A DNA stretch of 64,000 nucleotides from Streptomyces zagrosensis. Its GTDB lineage: Bacteria; Actinomycetota; Actinomycetes; Streptomycetales; Streptomycetaceae. The DNA lies in NCBI RefSeq assembly GCF_014203645.1, contig NZ_JACHJL010000027.1, positions 33,773 to 97,772 on the forward strand. The letters run 5' to 3'. The position numbers were made by a program, and so were the translations under genes. Shown piece after piece: positions 53,223 through 63,700 of the stretch. The notes below the pieces were generated by a model. It made no database searches. It was not told the origin of the DNA and saw only the letters and a list, made by a program, of their open reading frames with translations. How positions within the stretch are numbered: the stretch's first letter is position 1; every line of letters begins with the position of its first letter.

Positions 53223-53999
53223 CTACTCGTCCGAGTCCGCAGTCGGCGGCGGTGTTTCGAGGAGGAAGAAGAGGAAGCCGATCTTGGTCGAAAGGGTGTG
53301 GAACTCTTCGGGGAACAGCTCACGGCCGGCCGGGTCGGGCTGCGGCTCGCTGATGACGGCAAGGCGGAAGCCGGCGGTGGTGAAGGCATCGGTCATCGCG
53401 TGCAACGGCCTGCGCCAAAAGCTCAGCGGGACGGACTGCCCGCTGAACGTGAACTCGCAGGTATAGCTGGTGGTTGCGTGGTAGTCGGGCCGAGGGTCCT
53501 GGATCGCGTAGTCCACGAACGGGTGCTGCACCGACGCGATCAGTCGGCCGCCGGGCGCGATCACTCGCCGCAGTTCGGCCAGCGTCGGCCCCCAGTCTTC
53601 TACGTAGTGCAGCACCAGCGACGCGACGACGTCGTCGAACGCATCGTCGGCGAACGGCAAGGGGTCGCTCAGGTCAGCCACGTGCAGGTCCGCTTCGGCA
53701 CCGAGCCGCCGCCTGGCCAACGCCAGCATCCCGGCGCTGGCATCGATGCCGGTGACATCGGCACCGCGATCGCGTAATGCGGCGGACAGGGGCCCCGATC
53801 CGCAGCCGGCGTCCAGGACCCGGCGGCCGGCCACGTCTCCGGCGAGGGCTATCATCGCGGGCCGCTCGTAGTGTGCGTTCAGGAGGTTGTTCTCGTTGTC
53901 CGCCGCGTACGCCTCGGCGAAGTTGTCGTAGTCATTCAGCTGAACGGGAGCCCCAGAGTGGGCGAGACCTTTGGGCATGTCGGTTATGCGTTCCATCAT
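53223..53999 (-). CDS. Class I SAM-dependent methyltransferase (Methyltransf_11 type)
   Basis: The 258-residue protein has motif I VLDAGCGSGPLSAALRDRGA, the acidic end GIDASAGML, FDDVVASLVLHYVEDW and ELRRVIAPGGRLIASVQHP. The substrate is a small molecule of unknown type. It is convergent with the TetR gene. Confidence 0.87.
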   Translation of the reverse strand: MMERITDMPKGLAHSGAPVQLNDYDNFAEAYAADNENNLLNAHYERPAMIALAGDVAGRRVLDAGCGSGPLSAALRDRGADVTGIDASAGMLALARRRLGAEADLHVADLSDPLPFADDAFDDVVASLVLHYVEDWGPTLAELRRVIAPGGRLIASVQHPFVDYAIQDPRPDYHATTSYTCEFTFSGQSVPLSFWRRPLHAMTDAFTTAGFRLAVISEPQPDPAGRELFPEEFHTLSTKIGFLFFLLETPPPTADSDE

Positions 54000-54191
54000 C
54001 GCAGCCTAGTAGGCACCTGATGCGCCGGAAAGAACCTAGACCGCCCGCCAGGCTCCGGCCTCCCAGCACCCGAAGAGCGAAGGCCAACCCCTGGGCATAG
54101 CCCCCCGGGTACTTGCTGCGCCGGGCCTGCGCGGCCTGGTCATGGCGCGCGAGGACGGGGGCGGGGCATTCACGAATCGGGAGACGACCAG

Positions 54192-54893
54192 TCAAGGCCC
54201 CTGGCTGAGGAGCGCAGGAGGCAGCTCCTCCAATCGCGAGATCGTCCGCCAGGCACTCACCGTGTCCTCGCTGGTCTGGGAACTGCGGGTGATCCACACG
54301 GCTCGCATTCCGGCCTCCGTAGCGGCCTTGACATCTTCCACGGGGTGGTCGCCAACGTGCACGCATTGCGCAGGGCTAACGCCGAACTGTTCTGCGGCGT
54401 GGTGGTAGATCGCCGGGTCGGGTTTTCGGAAACCGCAGTCGGCGGCTACCACTACGGCTTCGAAGGTCTTGTCCACACCCAGGAGGTCGGGCCGGCTGTT
54501 TCCGTTGGTGATCAGCCCAAGGCGCAAGCCTCGACTACTGAGCAAGTGCAGGCACGCCATCGCGTCGTCATAGAGCGTCACCGCAGAATGCCGAGTGTCC
54601 ATGTAGGCCCCGAATACTCGTTTGGTGAACTGTTTTTCGGCCCCCACCTCGGCAGACACTTCCTCGAACGCCGCCCAGCGGATCGCTTCCATGCTCGCGC
54701 CACTGAACTCGGGCCGGGAAGCGACGTCCTCACGCACCGTGGCTAGCCAGCTAGCTGTCACAGGCGCGCCCGCACGGGAGAGGTCTTCTGCTGCGAAGCA
54801 CTGAGCCGCGACCTCCAACGCCTGCCTCATAGCGGCCTGGAATCGCCACAGCGTCTCATCACCATCGAATGTGACAACGGAGATTTCACTCAC
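54192..54893 (-). CDS. HAD-family hydrolase
   Basis: The nucleophile motif FDGDETLW (Asp10, Asp12) near the N-terminus, motif II in LGLITNGNS, Lys in GFRKPDPAIY and motif IV in VHVGDHPVEDV identify a C1-capped HAD phosphatase. ggaggt precedes the GTG at 54893 (233 residues), favouring it over the frame opening at 54941. Confidence 0.88.
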   Translation of the reverse strand: MSEISVVTFDGDETLWRFQAAMRQALEVAAQCFAAEDLSRAGAPVTASWLATVREDVASRPEFSGASMEAIRWAAFEEVSAEVGAEKQFTKRVFGAYMDTRHSAVTLYDDAMACLHLLSSRGLRLGLITNGNSRPDLLGVDKTFEAVVVAADCGFRKPDPAIYHHAAEQFGVSPAQCVHVGDHPVEDVKAATEAGMRAVWITRSSQTSEDTVSAWRTISRLEELPPALLSQGP

Positions 54894-55588
54894 AGGACAT
54901 ACCTCCAAGTCGAACCAGGCGGCGGAGATTTGGTGAGCCATTGATGCTCACTGCGGTGACAGCGTCCTTTCCATACTGCCGGTACTGCCCTCGGGAATGG
55001 TGGGCCCGCATGTGCTGCGAACGGACATGAAGGCGGACAGGCCGATGCCCAGTGCGACACCATGAGCAAGGAATATTGTGACGCAAGGCAGAAAAGCTAT
55101 CTCGCCTACGAATACCGCTGACGATGACCCCTTCCGCGCGGTTGGGAGGCAGGCAGAGTTGACCCACATGGTGCTGGACGACCACCCAGGCACGGCCGAG
55201 AGGTTCGCGCGCCATGTTCGCTGAGTCGGGGGCATCGATGCGGTCGCTGGAGCGCTAGGGCTTCCGAACTCGGTACGGAAGTCGATGCGGGACCCGCTTG
55301 GCCCCGGTGCCATTGCGCCTGGCAAGGTGGCTGACAACGCCGCGTTGTGTCCCAGGAGTTTACGAAACCGACCGAAATCCCGCCGTCCGTCCAGGGGCCG
55401 GCCCGTCTCTCGTCATCGTCCCCGTGGCGCTGCATCTCGGTTGAAACACCGGGAGGAACGACCTCTGAGAACCGATCCAAGACCAACGACATTGTGGCGA
55501 CTCGTTCCTGATCTCGCACCGGTAGGAAGCGCCCCGTTGGTGGGAACCGGCCGCTACGGCGAGCAGTCGCTCGCGAAGGCGGCGGTTT
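54894..55588. other. Non-coding stretch of lower coding signal
   Basis: These 695 nt lie between the HAD gene and a TetR gene. Open frames on the minus strand (for example 54948-55337, with a hydrophobic stretch FLPCVTIFLAHGVALGIGL) have no recognisable domain or ribosome site. I call no gene; decayed sequence is possible. Confidence 0.4.
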
Positions 55589-56191
55589 TCAGGAGAGCGG
55601 CCAGTTGCGCAGGGCGGCGTCGGCCATCTCCTGGAGCTCATCGCGGCCGACACCGCTCGCGGCTTGTACGGCGATGCCGAATGCCAAAGTGGTGACATAG
55701 CGGGCCAGTAGTCCCGGATTGCTCTCCGGGGGCAGGTCGCCTTCGTCGATGGCTCGCTGGAACCGCTCTCGGACGCTGGAGCAGCCGTTGTTACGCCAGG
55801 CGATGAGAAGGTCACGGACTACACGCCCGGAGTCGCTGGTGGCCAGGGCGCCCTGGACACCCAGGCACCCGCGGAGGTGGGCCGTGCGGGTGGTGGTTCG
55901 CACGGTGCCGAGCAAGATCGCGGTGGCGACGCCGAGGGCGGTGGGCTGGCCCAGGGCCCGGGTCAGGTATGCGCTCGGACCTTCGGCGTAGCGCTTCAGG
56001 ACCTTGCGGAACAGCTCCTCCTTGTTGCCGAAGGCTGCGTACATGCTGGTGGTGGAGATGCCCATAGCGTCCGTCAGGTTGGCCAGGCTGGCCCCCTCGT
56101 AGCCCTGCTCCCAGAAGACCAGCAGGGCGCGGTCAAGAGCTTCGTCGGCTTCGAATCCTCGCGGTCGGCCGATTGAGTCGCTCCGTTTCAT
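55589..56191 (-). CDS. TetR-family transcriptional regulator
   Basis: The 200-residue protein has MKRSDSIGRPRGFEADEALDRAL and the HTH SLANLTDAMGISTTSMYAAFGNK, followed by a C-terminal half typical of the NemR/AcrR subgroup. The ATG at 56191 was chosen; the longer frame reads back through the opposite-strand SDR remnant. Its usual divergent target, an SDR gene, is truncated here. Confidence 0.88.
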   Translation of the reverse strand: MKRSDSIGRPRGFEADEALDRALLVFWEQGYEGASLANLTDAMGISTTSMYAAFGNKEELFRKVLKRYAEGPSAYLTRALGQPTALGVATAILLGTVRTTTRTAHLRGCLGVQGALATSDSGRVVRDLLIAWRNNGCSSVRERFQRAIDEGDLPPESNPGLLARYVTTLAFGIAVQAASGVGRDELQEMADAALRNWPLS

Positions 56192-56212
56192 CGCCACTCC
56201 CGCAGTACCAAC

Positions 56213-56545
56213 GTGGACGTCGGCATGGAGGCGTTCGGCGTGTACGCAGCGTCCAAGGCTGCCACCCGTTCGTTCGCCCGTACCTGGGCCAACGAACTGA
56301 AGGGACGCGGCATCCGGGTCAACACCGTCACGCCCGGCCCGACCGATACCCCTGGTTTGTCGGGGCTCGCTCCCGACTCGGAGCAGGCCGCCGGCTTCCG
56401 GCAGCACCTGGCGACGCAGGTGCCGCTGGGCCGGCTCGGGCGCCCGGAGGAGATCGCCGCCGCCGTCGCCTTCCTCGCCTCCGAACAGAGCAGCTTCATC
56501 ACCGGTTCGAGCCTGTACGTCGACGGGGGCCAGAACCAGATCTGA
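56213..56545 (+). pseudogene. C-terminal fragment of a short-chain dehydrogenase
   Basis: The 110-codon frame encodes only the C-terminal half of an SDR: the catalytic YxxxK (FGVYAASKAATRSFARTW), IRVNTVTPGPTDTPGL and the end FITGSSLYVDGGQNQI. The Rossmann half with the cofactor-binding glycines is missing, and the fragment starts 22 nt from the divergent TetR start, so the upstream part was deleted. Confidence 0.82.
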
Positions 56546-56628
56546 CTTCCATGGCTGCACATCCGGCTACCCGGACAGCCGCTCCGACATATGCACCGCG
56601 CCGGAGTCCAGCACCGTCCTGGCGCCGC

Positions 56629-58122
56629 CTACGCCCGACGTGTATGTGAGGGCTCGGGCCCGGCCGTGGGCTCCGGGGCAGTGTCACGACCAGTGGGGGA
56701 GGGGACGGCCCGTGAGAACAACTGCACCGCCATTTCCTCCAGTTGAGCCCTGTGCGGCTTTCCGTTGGCGTTGACCGGGAAACGGTCGATCACCTGCACC
56801 CGGTTCGGCCGTTCCCAGGCCGGCAGCGCGTCGTTGATGATGTCCTGCCAGTGCCTGGCGTCGCGGCCCTGGTCATCTTCGACGAAGAAAATCAGCGAGC
56901 AACCCCGGTCGGCGGCCGGAAGGGAGACTATCTTCGCCGAGCAGCCGCGGTCGGCGATTTTCCGTTCGATGATCTCCGGGTACAGGGTGTAGCCGTTGCG
57001 GTTGACCGCGAGCTTCCGCCCGATCACGAACAAATTGTCGTGGTCGTCGAGGTAGCCCAGGTCACCGGTGGTGAACCAGCCCTGCGCTGCGGGGACCACA
57101 CCGCCCTCGGCGTCGAGATGACCGGTCATCATGTCCGGGCAGTCCACCAGCACCTCACCGATCTCACCGGGGGCCACCGAATCGCCGGTCTCGCCGACGA
57201 CCTTCAGGGCGAGGCCTTCCATCACCGTGCCGCAGGCCACCGGGTTCTCCGGGGTCGCGAAGGCGACGTTGCCGAGTTCGGTGCTGCCGTAGCTATCGAG
57301 GAGCGGTAGGCCGAACTCGTCGACGTAGGAGCGGCTGAGGCTCGGGTCCAGCGGGGAGGCACCGCTGCAAAACATGCGGACCGAGCGCAGAGCCGCCTTG
57401 GTGGAGGGACGCCGGCGTGTGATGTTCAGGATCGAACGGTACGTCGCCGGGGTGGCGTCCAGCACGGTCGCCCCCGTGTAGTCGGCGAAGCGCAGGGCAC
57501 GGTCCGGCCTGCGGAACGGGGCGATGACCAGGGAGCAGCGAGTGATCCAGGCGATGAGGACCATGGAGAGGCCGTACTGGTGGTTGAAGGGCAGTAGCGG
57601 CAGCAGCACATCGTCCGAAGTGTGTCCGACATGGCGTGCGTTGCGTTCGAGGTTCTTCAGAAACCTCCCGCCGTTCTTGGCGATGCCCTTGGGCCTGCCC
57701 GTGGAGCCGGAGGACCACATGATCAGTCCGTCGGGCAGCGCCGACCACGTGGTGAAGTCCAGTGCGCCGTCCTGGGGCACGGTCCCGGCCGACGCGGCCA
57801 TCACCTCGTAGAGGAAGACCAGTTCGCCGCCGTCCGCGACCGGTGCGTCATCGTCGACCAGGACGATCTTGGCGCCGGCTTGAGCACGAATACGTTCCGT
57901 CTGATCGGCCTTCTCCTGATGGTCCACGAGCACGATCGACGCGCCGAGGTGCATCAGGGCGAGTAAGCCTCCTACAAAACCAGTTGAGTTACCTGCCTTG
58001 AGTAAAACCCGGGTGCCGGGATGGACGCCCCGCGCGCGCAAGGTGTGGGCCAGACCGAGGGCCTTCTGTTCGAAGACATCCAAGGTATCGACCGAATCGG
58101 CGGCGAAGATTTTCGCGGCCAT
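56629..58122 (-). CDS. Acyl-CoA ligase / adenylate-forming enzyme of the PKS cluster
   Basis: The 497-residue protein has the P-loop motif MWSSGSTGRPKG, LDSYGSTELGN, GWFTTGDLGYLD and the C-terminal catalytic Lys region FPVNANGKPHR. It would activate a carboxylic acid as acyl-AMP and transfer it to CoA or a carrier protein. gaggtga precedes the ATG of MAAKIFAADS at 58122. Located divergently from a PKS whose first domain is an ACP, it is a good candidate for starter-unit activation. Confidence 0.85.
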   Translation of the reverse strand: MAAKIFAADSVDTLDVFEQKALGLAHTLRARGVHPGTRVLLKAGNSTGFVGGLLALMHLGASIVLVDHQEKADQTERIRAQAGAKIVLVDDDAPVADGGELVFLYEVMAASAGTVPQDGALDFTTWSALPDGLIMWSSGSTGRPKGIAKNGGRFLKNLERNARHVGHTSDDVLLPLLPFNHQYGLSMVLIAWITRCSLVIAPFRRPDRALRFADYTGATVLDATPATYRSILNITRRRPSTKAALRSVRMFCSGASPLDPSLSRSYVDEFGLPLLDSYGSTELGNVAFATPENPVACGTVMEGLALKVVGETGDSVAPGEIGEVLVDCPDMMTGHLDAEGGVVPAAQGWFTTGDLGYLDDHDNLFVIGRKLAVNRNGYTLYPEIIERKIADRGCSAKIVSLPAADRGCSLIFFVEDDQGRDARHWQDIINDALPAWERPNRVQVIDRFPVNANGKPHRAQLEEMAVQLFSRAVPSPTGRDTAPEPTAGPEPSHTRRA

Positions 58123-58466
58123 TGAGTCACCTCGCTGTTCCATGGACCGGAGCCGCCGTCCGGCAGTGTGGGCCCCGCCCGCCGTTGTTCGGAGCACACG
58201 ACACCGATCGCGATTTCGCGTCCACCCTAATGGTTTCACGATCACATCTCACATGAAGATCAGGTTTCTCCGAAGTGACCTGTAGGTATGCCCTCTGGTG
58301 GGGCACCGCCGGTATACCCGGCTCGGCACGAAGGACACCACTACGGAGATCAACTCTTTCAATATCCCGACTTCCGGGCCGGCCGATGGTTCTGACATGC
58401 TGTTGGTGCAAGGGGTTGTGCCGGCGCGCGACCGATGTGGTCTTGTGCCGCTTGAGAGGACTGTGC
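58123..58466. promoter_or_regulatory. Divergent promoter region of the PKS edge
   Basis: These 344 nt separate the acyl-CoA ligase and the methyltransferase and should contain both promoters. An inverted pair caggt/acctg with a 12-nt spacer lies near 58261-58283. No gene is supported. Confidence 0.4.
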
Positions 58467-59591
58467 GTGGCTCGTTCCTTAGTCGCCGAAATTGACACAC
58501 CGGGTGGCAGGGTGCCCGTGCGCGCATGTGTCTACGAGCCGATCCCACCCCTGTGGCTGTTTCCGTCGATCGGCGAGTACCCGCTCTACGACGACTTCGC
58601 CTACGGCCAGATGCTCAAGGACGAGCTGCGGATGGAGCGATACGCGGCGGCGGTACGCCGCTACGCTCCCGGCCGCACCGTGCTCGACATCGGCACCGGC
58701 CAGGACGCGGTCTGGGCCCTCGCCGCGGCCAGGGCGGGCGCACAGCACGTGTGGGCCGTCGAAGTCATCCCCAAGTCGGCACGGATCGCCCGCGAGAACA
58801 TCGAGCAGGCCGGCTTCTCCGACCGGATCACGGTGATCGAGGGCCTGTCCACCGACATCGAACTCCCCGAACCCGTCGACCTGTGCGTCTCCGAGATCAT
58901 CGGCACACTCGGCGGCTCCGAAGGCGCGGGCGCCGTACTACGCGATGCCAGGCAGCGGCTGGTCAAACCCGGTGGCCTCTTCATCCCGCACCGCAGTGCC
59001 ACCACGGCCGTCGCCTTCGACATCGGCCGCGCCTCGGCCGGCGCACCACCGGGCTTCCCGCTCTTCACCCTCCGCTACCTGGAAGAGGTCTTCGCCGGCA
59101 CCGGCCACCCCTTCGACCTGCGCGTGTGTCTCGTCGGCCCGCAGGACAACCCGGCCATGAGAAAAGAGAGTTACCTGTCCACTACCACCGAGGTGGAGCC
59201 GTTGGAGTTCAACGGCGACCTGCGCCCCGAGGGCGTCGATCGGGCCGAGGTGGCCTTCACCCGGGCCGGCCGCTTCCACGGACTCGCACTCGGGATGCGC
59301 CTGTGGGTGGCCGAGGACGACGAACCGCTCGACTCGCTTGTGCAGGCCAGCAGTTGGACCCCCGTCTGGGCGCCGCTCTCAGAGGTCGGCCTGCCCGTAC
59401 GGCCCGGCGACCGGTTCGAGTTCACCTTCACCACGACGATGAGCGACGACGGAGTTCACCCGGACTACGCGCTGGCCGGCACACTCCGCCGCGACATCGG
59501 CCCGGCCGTTCCCCTGCGCTGGCGCTCGGCACACCATCAGGACAGCTTCCGCGCCTCGCCCTTCTACCGGTCACTGTTCCCCGAGGCCTGA
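58467..59591 (+). CDS. PRMT-like SAM-dependent methyltransferase
   Basis: The 374-residue protein has motif I TVLDIGTGQDAVWALAAARAGA and a double-E-like segment LCVSEIIGTLGGSEGAG recalling protein arginine methyltransferases, then a beta-barrel-like C-terminal half. In secondary metabolism such enzymes methylate small molecules. gagagga precedes the GTG at 58467. It leads toward the PKS genes on the same strand. Confidence 0.78.
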   Translation: MARSLVAEIDTPGGRVPVRACVYEPIPPLWLFPSIGEYPLYDDFAYGQMLKDELRMERYAAAVRRYAPGRTVLDIGTGQDAVWALAAARAGAQHVWAVEVIPKSARIARENIEQAGFSDRITVIEGLSTDIELPEPVDLCVSEIIGTLGGSEGAGAVLRDARQRLVKPGGLFIPHRSATTAVAFDIGRASAGAPPGFPLFTLRYLEEVFAGTGHPFDLRVCLVGPQDNPAMRKESYLSTTTEVEPLEFNGDLRPEGVDRAEVAFTRAGRFHGLALGMRLWVAEDDEPLDSLVQASSWTPVWAPLSEVGLPVRPGDRFEFTFTTTMSDDGVHPDYALAGTLRRDIGPAVPLRWRSAHHQDSFRASPFYRSLFPEA

Positions 59592-59705
59592 CCCGGTGGT
59601 GTCACTCGTACGTCACACACCGGCCCCCCGGTACCGCGCCACCGCCCGTGCGGACAGCCGGCGTCGGGCTGCCGCTGACACCACGTCCCCGGCCCGTGCC
59701 ACGGT

Positions 59706-59753
59706 CATCGGTGCGCTGAACCATCGGTCCGCTGAACCATCGGTCCGCTGAAC
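59706..59753 (+). repeat. Three tandem copies of a 16-bp repeat
   Basis: catcggtccgctgaac is repeated three times (one base differs in the first copy), ending 31 nt before the acyltransferase ATG in the 193-nt gap after the methyltransferase. A 16-bp period is not in frame, so it is unlikely to be coding; it may be a regulator-binding array or a slippage product. Confidence 0.85.
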
Positions 59754-59784
59754 GCCACCGAGAACCACCGCTCTTGGAGACGCC

Positions 59785-60774
59785 ATGCCCCGCCCCACCG
59801 ACCGCCCGGTGCCCCGCGCATCCCGGACCGGCGAGCAGACGAGCGCGGTCGTGTTCCCGGGATTGGCCGGAACGACCTTCGCCGCACTGGGCAAGTTCCT
59901 CGTCCTGGACCGCTTCGCCCGCCCCCGGGTACGCGTGGCGGACGAGGTGCTCGGCTATCCCCTGCTGGAACGGTTCCGGGACTCCACGGACGACGACTAC
60001 TCCGAGTCCGCGCAGGTAGCCTCCCTGATCAGCTCGCTCGCGCTGGCCGAGCGTGCCGAGACCGTACGGGGCGCGCGGCCCCGTTTCTGTGCCGGACCGA
60101 GCTTCGGACTCCGCCCCACCGCCGTGTACAGCGGCGCCCTCGACCTTGCCGAAGGCATCCGGCTCACCGCTGCGATCGCGCGTAGGGAACGGGAGTTCTT
60201 CCGCACCCACCACAGCGACATCGTCACGCACACCGTCGTCCGTGTTCCCGCGGAACCGCTCGCCGCACTGCTCGCCGAATGGAACGCACGCGGCGACCGG
60301 CTCGAAGTCTCGGGCGACCTCGACCAGGGGTTCGCCATGGTCACCCTGCGCGAAACACTCCTCGACCGGTTCAAACGCGCGATCGGCTCGATCGGCGGTT
60401 ACTCCATGCACACCATGCGCCCACCCGCCCACTCCACCCTCTTCGGCGAACTGCGCACCGCGATGGAACAGGACGTCTTCGCCGACGTAGGCCTCCGCAC
60501 ACCCCGCATCGCCGTGGTCAAGGACCAGGACGGCTCGATCGTGGACACGGCAGAGGCCATGCGCACCATGTTGCTCGACACGTTCAACCGGCCGTTCAAC
60601 TGGCGCGCGGTCGTCGGAACCCTCGTCGCCCAGGGTGTACACACCGTCCACTTCACCGGCGCGGACGCGCTGTTCACCCGGCTGGACAGCACCGTCCGCC
60701 ATCTCCACGTAGTGAAGACCGACCCCAAGTCGGCCCTCCGCCCGTCGTCGTTGCCCGTGGGAGAGACCGTATGA
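59785..60774 (+). CDS. Free-standing acyltransferase (FabD-like)
   Basis: The 329-residue protein starts its domain at VVFPGLAGTTFAALGKFL. It has the nucleophile elbow AGPSFGL (Ser106), where the usual His of GHSxG is Pro, and a His at about 216 in PPAHSTLFGEL. It would load an acyl group on an ACP, possibly editing or acting on the N-terminal ACP of the next protein. ggag precedes the ATG; the stop overlaps the PKS start (ATGA). Confidence 0.82.
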   Translation: MPRPTDRPVPRASRTGEQTSAVVFPGLAGTTFAALGKFLVLDRFARPRVRVADEVLGYPLLERFRDSTDDDYSESAQVASLISSLALAERAETVRGARPRFCAGPSFGLRPTAVYSGALDLAEGIRLTAAIARREREFFRTHHSDIVTHTVVRVPAEPLAALLAEWNARGDRLEVSGDLDQGFAMVTLRETLLDRFKRAIGSIGGYSMHTMRPPAHSTLFGELRTAMEQDVFADVGLRTPRIAVVKDQDGSIVDTAEAMRTMLLDTFNRPFNWRAVVGTLVAQGVHTVHFTGADALFTRLDSTVRHLHVVKTDPKSALRPSSLPVGETV

Positions 60775-63700
60775 CCAGCGATGCCCCGCCGTCCATACCC
60801 TCGACGTCCCCGGGTCCGGAGTCACCGGAGGACCTGCTCGCACGTCTGCACGGCGTACCGCGCGAGCGCGCGGACGAACTGCTGTTGGACCTGGTCGTAC
60901 GGCAGTTGGCGACCGTCCTACAGCTTCCCGACGGGGAGCGCGTCCAGCCGGCACAACGCTTCGCGGACCTCGGCCTCGGCTCACTCGCCGCCGTCGACCT
61001 GCACCGCGGGCTGGCCGCCGCCACAGGCCTGCCTCTGCCGCTGTCCATGGCCTTCGACCGGCCCACCGCGGCCGACCTGACGGACTTCCTCGCCCGCGAA
61101 CTCTTCGGCGACCCCGACACCAACACAGCCCCCACCCGCCCCGAGCGGGCCGACGACCACGACGATCCGATCGTCCTGGTGGGAATGGGCTGCCGATTCC
61201 CCGGCGGAGTCGGCTCCCCCGAGGACCTGTGGCAGCTCGTGCTGGACGAGACCGACGCCATCACGGACTTCCCCGATGACCGCGGCTGGGACACGGCGGG
61301 CTCGTTCGACAGCGACCCCGACCGCGCGGGCAAGACTTATGTGCTCTCCGGGGGCTTCCTCCCCGGGGCGGCCGACTTCGACGCGGAGTTCTTCGCCGTC
61401 TCGCCTCGCGAGGCCCAGTCGATGGACCCACAGCAACGACTGCTGCTCGAAGTCTCGTGGGAAGCCGTCGAACGGTCGGGGATCGACCCCACGTCCCTGG
61501 CGGGCACCGCCACCGGGGTGTTCGTGGGGATGGAGGACCACGAGTACGGGCCCAAACTCGTCGATGCCCGCGACGGTGCCGAGGGCTACCTGATCACGGG
61601 CAACGCGGCCAGCGTCGGATCGGGCCGTATCGCCTACGCGATGGGCCTAGAAGGCCCCGTGCTGACCGTCGACACCGCCTGCTCGGGGTCACTGGTCGCC
61701 CTCCACCTCGCCGCCCGGTCCCTGGCCCGCGGCGAGTGCGATCTCGCCCTCGCGGGCGGCGCCGCCGTGATGTCGACCATGGGCGGCTTCCTCGCCTTCA
61801 GCCGCCAACGCGGGCTCGCCGCCGACGGCCGGTGCAAGGCGTTCGGCGAGGACGCCGATGGCACCGGCTGGGGCGAAGGCGTCGGAATGGTCGTACTGGA
61901 ACGGCTCTCCGACGCCCGACGCCGCGGCCACCACATCCTCGCGGTCCTACGCGGCTCCGCGATCAACTCCGACGGCGCCACCAACGGCCTCACCGCACCG
62001 AGCGGACGAGCGCAGCAACGGGTCATCCGCCAGGCACTGGCCAACGCCGGCGTCGCCGCGTCCGACGTGGACATCGTCGAGGCGCACGGCACCGGCACCA
62101 CCCTCGGCGACCTGATCGAGGCACAGGCACTGCTCGCCACCTACGGCCAAGACCGGGCGGCGCCCCTGTGGCTGGGGTCACTCAAGACCAACATCGGCCA
62201 CACCCAGGCCGCCGCGGGCGTGGCCGGAGTCATCAAGACGGTGATGGCGATGCGACACGGAGTCATGCCGCGCACCCTGCACTCCGCCGAGCCGTCGTCG
62301 CGGGTGGACTGGGCATCGGGCGCGGTGGAACTGCTCCGCTCCGCACGGCAGTGGCCGCGCGCTGACCGCCCCCGCCGCGCGGGAGTGTCCGCGTTCGGAT
62401 TCAGCGGGACCAACGCCCACCTCATCTTGGAGGAGGCCCCCGAGCCCACCCCGAAGGCCCCCCGCGCCCTCACCGGGCCGGTGCTCCTCTCCGCCCCCGA
62501 CCCGGCCTCCCTGCGCGACCGCGCGGAGAGCCTCGCCCACGCGGACCTCGCGTCCGTACTCGACCACGCACGCTCGGCGGCGACCACCCCGACCCGATTG
62601 CCCCACCGGGCCGCGGTGGTCGCGTTTGACGCCGACGAACTCCGCCGCGGTCTGAGTGCCCTGGCCGCCGGGAAGGACATCCCCGGCGTAGTCCGCGCGC
62701 CAGTGGGCGCGGGTGTGGGTAAGGGCGAGTGCGGGACACAAGCCGCTTTCCTGTTCACCGGACACCCGCCCGTACCGCTCGCAGACGGCCCCGCGGCGGA
62801 GACCGGAGTGATCCGCGGAGCGGGGCTGTACGAACGGTTCCCGGTCTTCGCCGACGCACTGGACGCCGCTTGCGCACAGTTGGACGTCCACCTGCGCCGT
62901 CCGCTCGGACCGATGCTGCGCGGGGGCGGGTACGCGGGCGAGTCGCTGGACGACGCGGAATGGGCACAGCCCGCCGCCTTCGCGGTCGAGATTGCACTCT
63001 TCCGGCTGCTGGAGTCCTTCGGTGTCACCCCTAGCCACGTCATTGGACAAGGGGCGGGCGAGATCACCGCGGCACAGGTGGCCGGGGTGCTCACCCTCGC
63101 CGACGCAGCCGCGCTCGTCGCCGCGCGCGGCAGGCTGACCTCTGAACTCGCCCTGCCCGGGGCAGCGCTGGCGCACGCGCTCGGGGAGATGCGCTGGGTC
63201 GCCGAAGTGCTCACGTACGCCGCTCCACGTATTCCGGTGGTGTCCGGGCGGCTCATGACGGACGAGGAGATCACCTCCCCCGAACACTGGGCGAACTCGC
63301 TGCACGGGGCCGCGCCGTGGTCCGACGGTCTTGAGACGCTGCGGACGGCCGGTGTGCCGACCGTACTGGCGCTGGGACCGGCCGGGACCGACGTGGTGTC
63401 ACTCCGCGCGGCGCACGAGCCCGCCTTCCTGACGGCGCTAGCCGAACTGCATGTACGTGGCGTTCCCGTGAAGTGGAACCAACTCCACGGCGCCACGGAG
63501 GCCGCAACGCGTGAACCGGCCGCGTTCTCCGCCGGCCATGTGTGGCCCGGAGTCGAGCGCACGGTGCCATGGGTGTTGTCGGGTAGGTCGGTTGAGGCGG
63601 TTCGTGGTCAGGCGGTGCGGTTGCTGGATTGGGCGGAGGCCGCTCCCGCTGTTGATGTGCTGGATGTGGGGCGGTCGTTGGTGACCAGCCGGGCGCTGTT

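Noticed and set aside
54948..55337. A 129-codon minus-strand frame with a hydrophobic stretch
   Set aside because: Apart from one hydrophobic segment there is no domain, no ribosome site and overlapping alternative frames of similar quality.
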